Below are positions 60,964 to 64,000 of a stretch of 64,000 bases of DNA, one piece after another (position 1 is the first letter of the stretch; each line of letters starts with the position of its first letter). The notes under the pieces were generated by a model. That model worked only from the letters and a program-made list of their open reading frames with translations, was not told where the DNA came from and ran no database searches. Source of the DNA: Caryophanales bacterium UBA4278. Its GTDB lineage: Bacteria > Bacillota_I > Bacilli_A > RFN20 > CAG-826. Both the position numbers and the translations under genes were made by a program. The stretch lies in the NCBI GenBank assembly GCA_002395065.1, contig DGVS01000001.1, positions 62,001-126,000 of the forward strand, given 5' to 3'.

Positions 60964-63108
60964 CTATTCCACCACAACCGTGATTGTTGGGTGACCTTTT
61001 TTATATTCGTAAGAATAAGATTTAGATAAGTCTTTGACGATTGTTAAGCCAAATCCACCTGGTTCAATTTCGTGATCAAACTTATCTACAAATTTCTCTT
61101 TGTGGTTCTTAAATGGGTTAAAGTCACTTCCGTTATTAGATAAGACAAGTTGTAATCCATCTTTGAGTAAAGAGAATTCAATATTAATTTCTAAACCATC
61201 TTTCTTTTCATAAGAAATGTAGTTATTTAAGATTTCATCTAAAATGACTCCCACTGATGCTTTGGTTTTCTCACTTAAGAAGGAGAACTTTTCATTAAAC
61301 TGATCAACCGCATCAGTGATGATATTATAGTCGCTACCTTCATAGTGAAGTTTCAATTCAGCGGAGCAAGACTTCACTAATAGCATTGTGACATCATCGA
61401 ATTGCTCTTTACTATTAGTAAACGATTCGAAGGATGTGTTAATACGGTTGATGACTTCATCAAGTGGAAGCGCACTGGAATCTTGGAGCGCTTCTTCAAT
61501 ACGAGCATAACCAAATTCTTCGTTGTTCTTATTGATTGATTCGTTTAATCCATCGGTGAACATTAAGATGTAATCACCTTCTTTAAATTCGTGTGATTCT
61601 TCAACGTAGACATGGTTTTCTTCAACACCTAAAACAACGTTAGAGACTCCGTCGAGTTTAATAACTTTGTTATTCGAAACAAGATAAGGCTTTTCATGTC
61701 CGGCGTTAACATAGTTAATCTTGTTCTTCTTAAAATCGATCACTCCAATAAAGGAAGTAATGAATAAGAGTTCGTTATTGTTTTTCGCAAGAATCTTATT
61801 CACAGAGGAGATTGAGTCAACTAGACTCTTAGATGATTGAACAGCAGATTTAATGAGTTCCTTGCCTTTCATCATAAATAGTGAGGCTGGAATACCTTTA
61901 CCAGAAACATCAGCAACGATTAATGCGAGACGATGATCATCAAGATAGAAGTAGTCATAGAAGTCTCCACCAACTTCTTTAGCTGGTTTAATATAGGCGC
62001 GGATTGACGCTTGGGAATCATCAAAAGTGCGGTTAGGTAAGGAATCAAGTTGAATTTTACTGGCGACATTTAGTTCGGCGTTTGTACGTTCTTTCTCTTT
62101 TGCTTCTTGATGAATGATATCAACATAGTTGATAATGGCTCTTTCCATTTCATTAAAGGAATCAGCGAGATCTCTCATTTCGTCGTGAGATTTCACTTGA
62201 ATATCCACGACATCTTTCATCTTCTTGTTTACTAAGCGTTCTCTAATATCGCTTGAGGCTTTAGAAAGTTTATTAATGTTACGAACAAAAAGAAGATAGG
62301 AGAACAATGTATAAATTGCGATTAAAACTAGGGAAGATAAACCAATAATCAAGAGTTCATTTTTTAAAATGTTCAGTGTTTCCTGATGAACTTTTTCTAA
62401 ACTATATTGAATGGAAACATAAGCGATGAGCTCTGGATCAGTTTCATCAGTCGAATAAACAGCGGTATAACGTGTTTGGTATCCATCTAAAACAAGAATT
62501 GGATGTTTTTCACTTGTTGAGATATCACCTTCATTAAGTTGGTAATACGTTCCTGGAATATGGAAATAATCGTTTTCTTTACGTTCGCTATCATCCATTC
62601 TTGTATCAGCAAGGAAAACCATGCGGTTATTTTCATCAATATAGTAAGCAAACACAGAGATCGTGTCGCTAGACATCTGGAAATTATTGAGTAAGTTCGT
62701 GATTGTGTAATACGCTGCTTTTAGATCAGCTTCTGGTTTAGTTAAGAAACCAAAATGCGGGTCATGCGGATATAACCATGGATAGAGTTCAGCGTAATAT
62801 TTAGCGTATTCACTGAATGATTCGTTTTCACCTTGTTGACGTTTCTCTGGATCCTCATCATAAATTTTCTTAATGTATTGTTTTGAAAAATCGAAAGCGT
62901 CAACATATGTGTCGGTGTAAGAACTATCTTTATTCGTAAAGACTTCATCCACCGCATCAAGGGTGTGGTTAATGTTCTCTAAATAGTTCTTTTCAACTTG
63001 TTTTTTCTGGTTGAAATGAGAAACGACAAGAGCTGTGCCCGAAGTTAAAATAGACACGACAATGCCTAAGAGAATAACTTTTAATAGAATTGGGATACGT
63101 CGTTTCAT
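60964..63108 (-). CDS. Membrane SpoIIE-type PP2C phosphatase fused to a RsbW-like HATPase
   Basis: The 714-residue protein begins with an N-terminal membrane helix (about 10-30), an extracytoplasmic sensor region (about 35-245), a second helix (about 250-272) and a HAMP-like linker. Then follow a PP2C/SpoIIE phosphatase (about 360-570; VGGDFYDYF, DVSGKGIPASLFM, FTDGLNES, FDDVTMLL) and a C-terminal HATPase domain (about 580-714; DEILNNYISY N-box, GGFGLTIV). In partner switching, a SpoIIE-like phosphatase dephosphorylates a STAS antagonist and the RsbW-like kinase rephosphorylates it. Here both activities are in one protein. The STAS gene is next to it. No sigma factor is in view. Confidence 0.88.
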   Translation of the reverse strand: MKRRIPILLKVILLGIVVSILTSGTALVVSHFNQKKQVEKNYLENINHTLDAVDEVFTNKDSSYTDTYVDAFDFSKQYIKKIYDEDPEKRQQGENESFSEYAKYYAELYPWLYPHDPHFGFLTKPEADLKAAYYTITNLLNNFQMSSDTISVFAYYIDENNRMVFLADTRMDDSERKENDYFHIPGTYYQLNEGDISTSEKHPILVLDGYQTRYTAVYSTDETDPELIAYVSIQYSLEKVHQETLNILKNELLIIGLSSLVLIAIYTLFSYLLFVRNINKLSKASSDIRERLVNKKMKDVVDIQVKSHDEMRDLADSFNEMERAIINYVDIIHQEAKEKERTNAELNVASKIQLDSLPNRTFDDSQASIRAYIKPAKEVGGDFYDYFYLDDHRLALIVADVSGKGIPASLFMMKGKELIKSAVQSSKSLVDSISSVNKILAKNNNELLFITSFIGVIDFKKNKINYVNAGHEKPYLVSNNKVIKLDGVSNVVLGVEENHVYVEESHEFKEGDYILMFTDGLNESINKNNEEFGYARIEEALQDSSALPLDEVINRINTSFESFTNSKEQFDDVTMLLVKSCSAELKLHYEGSDYNIITDAVDQFNEKFSFLSEKTKASVGVILDEILNNYISYEKKDGLEINIEFSLLKDGLQLVLSNNGSDFNPFKNHKEKFVDKFDHEIEPGGFGLTIVKDLSKSYSYEYKKGHPTITVVVE

Positions 63109-63119
63109 AAATGAAAGAA

Positions 63120-63416
63120 TTATTTAACAGTTAAAATGTTATTAAATCCAGTTACCTTAAAGACTTCTTGGCAAACTGGGTTTAAATGATGGATTTCTAG
63201 TTCCTTATTTGAGGAAGCTAAAGACTTCTTTAAAGCAAGAAGAGCACGTAAGCCGGCAGAAGAAATATATTCAAGATCTTTTGCTTCAATAACAACGACT
63301 CCTTCTTTGATTTCTTCTTTTTCAACAGCACTGGTAAACTCCTGAGAAGTGACTGTGTCAAGTCGACCTTTAATAGTAATGACGAGCTCAGCGCCATGAT
63401 TGATACTAATTTCCAT
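63120..63416 (-). CDS. STAS-domain anti-sigma factor antagonist
   Basis: The 98-residue protein is a SpoIIAA/RsbV-like STAS domain: VITIKGRLDTVTSQEF and VVIEAKDLEYISSAGLRALLAL, with Ser53 in the phosphorylatable position (the SpoIIAA Ser58 equivalent). The ATG at 63416 is set by an AAAGGAG ribosome binding site; the 24-residue extension in frame has no support. It is first in the pair with the phosphatase/kinase, which starts 11 bases later. The downstream target is unknown. Confidence 0.88.
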   Translation of the reverse strand: MEISINHGAELVITIKGRLDTVTSQEFTSAVEKEEIKEGVVVIEAKDLEYISSAGLRALLALKKSLASSNKELEIHHLNPVCQEVFKVTGFNNILTVK

Positions 63417-63524
63417 GATTAAGTCTCCTTTATGGATGTTGTTATTTAAATAATAAGACATCTTGACTAACTTTAAAATAAAGTTCATCAGGATGCTTAT
63501 TTATTTTTATATATTTAGTTTGGT

Positions 63525-64000
63525 TTATGGGTTAGTTGGAACCGGACAGAAACTAACATAATTTGTCCAGGCGACCATGTTAGCGATGTAGTGATCCCAG
63601 TTCCAAGAGATGTTTGCTCCACTACCAAAGAAAGCGAATTGTGAATTGCTTTTATAATGTCCTTCGGCGTCTCTTTGTTTAATTGATGCGAAGCAGGCAA
63701 CGTTTGTATATGTTTTATCGGTATCGAATTCAACCCACTCTCCTTTAATGCCTTCACAATATTCGGCACCAGATAGATAAACATATCGTTCAAGATCCTC
63801 ATCATCAAGCCAGATGTGAGGTTCAGCTCCGATATATTTAATACTAACTCGATAAATCGTCTCGATTGGAAGAGTTAAATCATAGACATCATCACCACTA
63901 ACAGTGCCATCAATCTTGGTTAATACACCCCAAGTTGTAGCGTATAGTTCTTCTGGGATCAGACCAATCTTAAATAAATAGCCTTTGAAACTATACTTCG
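63525..64000 (-). CDS. Unrecognised protein, C-terminal part (cut by right edge)
   Basis: Reading the reverse strand gives an uninterrupted frame from the right edge to TAA at 63525-63527 (about 158 residues): GYLFKIGLIPEELYATTWG at the edge, then YLSGAEYCEGIKGEW, ACFASIKQRDAEGHYK and a C-terminus ending VSFCPVPTNP. It is rich in aromatic residues and has no membrane segment. I recognise no family. The pattern suggests a beta-rich secreted or surface domain, perhaps carbohydrate-binding. The gene start is outside the window, and a differently framed short ORF at 63515-63808 is an artefact. Confidence 0.6.
   Translation of the reverse strand, partial: KYSFKGYLFKIGLIPEELYATTWGVLTKIDGTVSGDDVYDLTLPIETIYRVSIKYIGAEPHIWLDDEDLERYVYLSGAEYCEGIKGEWVEFDTDKTYTNVACFASIKQRDAEGHYKSNSQFAFFGSGANISWNWDHYIANMVAWTNYVSFCPVPTNP

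Noticed and set aside
63515..63808. 97-residue minus-strand ORF
   Set aside because: Another frame over the same bases is open to the right edge and has better protein-like composition.

Overview
The window is 64 kb of a compact, low-GC bacterial chromosome. Its gene order (rsmB-like, rlmN, stp, prkC, rsgA, rpe, with rpmB nearby; a complete atpIBEFHAGDC operon; coaD-rsmD-ylbF) and its Spx, RNase J, YlbF and YitT homologues point to the Bacillota. The streamlined layout and the repeated promoter-to-ATG spacing of a leaderless mRNA suggest the Mollicutes-like branch of the Bacilli (for example an uncultured gut RF39- or Erysipelotrichales-type lineage). TGA is a stop here and Trp is TGG, so it is not a code-4 Mycoplasma. 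The lineage call is inference; the gene identities mostly rest on visible motifs.

Layout. 1-2.7 kb: glycogen operon glgC-glgD-glgA (glgA cut by the left edge). 2.8-12.7 kb: a small PH-like membrane protein, rpmB, then the minus-strand housekeeping operon gmk, DUF1904-like, degenerate rsmB, rlmN, stp, prkC, rsgA, rpe and a membrane protein; an NFACT-type protein and trmL follow. 12.8-21.4 kb: a thioredoxin-like lipoprotein, the F-type ATP synthase operon with an apparently sodium-type, two-carboxylate c subunit, and a PPi-dependent phosphofructokinase. 21.6-34.9 kb: a TGS-fused nucleoside kinase, an operon yigZ-pepP-glpK-DUF5677, CPBP protease, TraX, thioredoxin, tRNA-Asp, tRNA-Gly, rdgB, tRNA-Ser(GCT), NUDIX, proS and a degenerate GGDEF/EAL protein. 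35-46.5 kb: tRNA-Ser(CGA), VanZ-like and YitT proteins, a membrane thioredoxin, coaD, rsmD, ylbF, def, RNase J, maf, a membrane-anchored EIIB-like protein, CYTH, spx, trpS, a Cof-type HAD, a pseudouridine synthase and tRNA-Ser(GGA).

46.5-49.3 kb is an accessory island just downstream of tRNA-Ser(GGA): a wrecked serine recombinase, a lipoprotein and an HTH-Fic protein. Then come an SNF-family transporter and the most striking gene, a 2402-residue nonribosomal peptide synthetase with domain order C-A-PCP-C-A-PCP-reductase (50907-58115), which should release a dipeptide aldehyde that may be N-acylated and may cyclise to a pyrazinone. It is followed by two lipoproteins and, on the opposite strand, a partner-switching pair: a membrane SpoIIE-type phosphatase fused to a HATPase, with a STAS antagonist and no sigma factor in view. 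The right edge cuts an unrecognised gene.

Regulatory structure. At least nine genes have a -10 hexamer ending 6 or 7 bases before the ATG, which predicts leaderless mRNAs (ylbF, def, gmk, yigZ, spx, atpI, fic, the EAL protein, the 2851 gene). Two intergenic regions carry 31-bp symmetric divergent promoters of the same design. A 14-bp hairpin word (CCARGAWTTGCTGG) recurs seven times, five times at gene ends in terminator-like hairpins and twice inside coding sequence, once in the NRPS linker.
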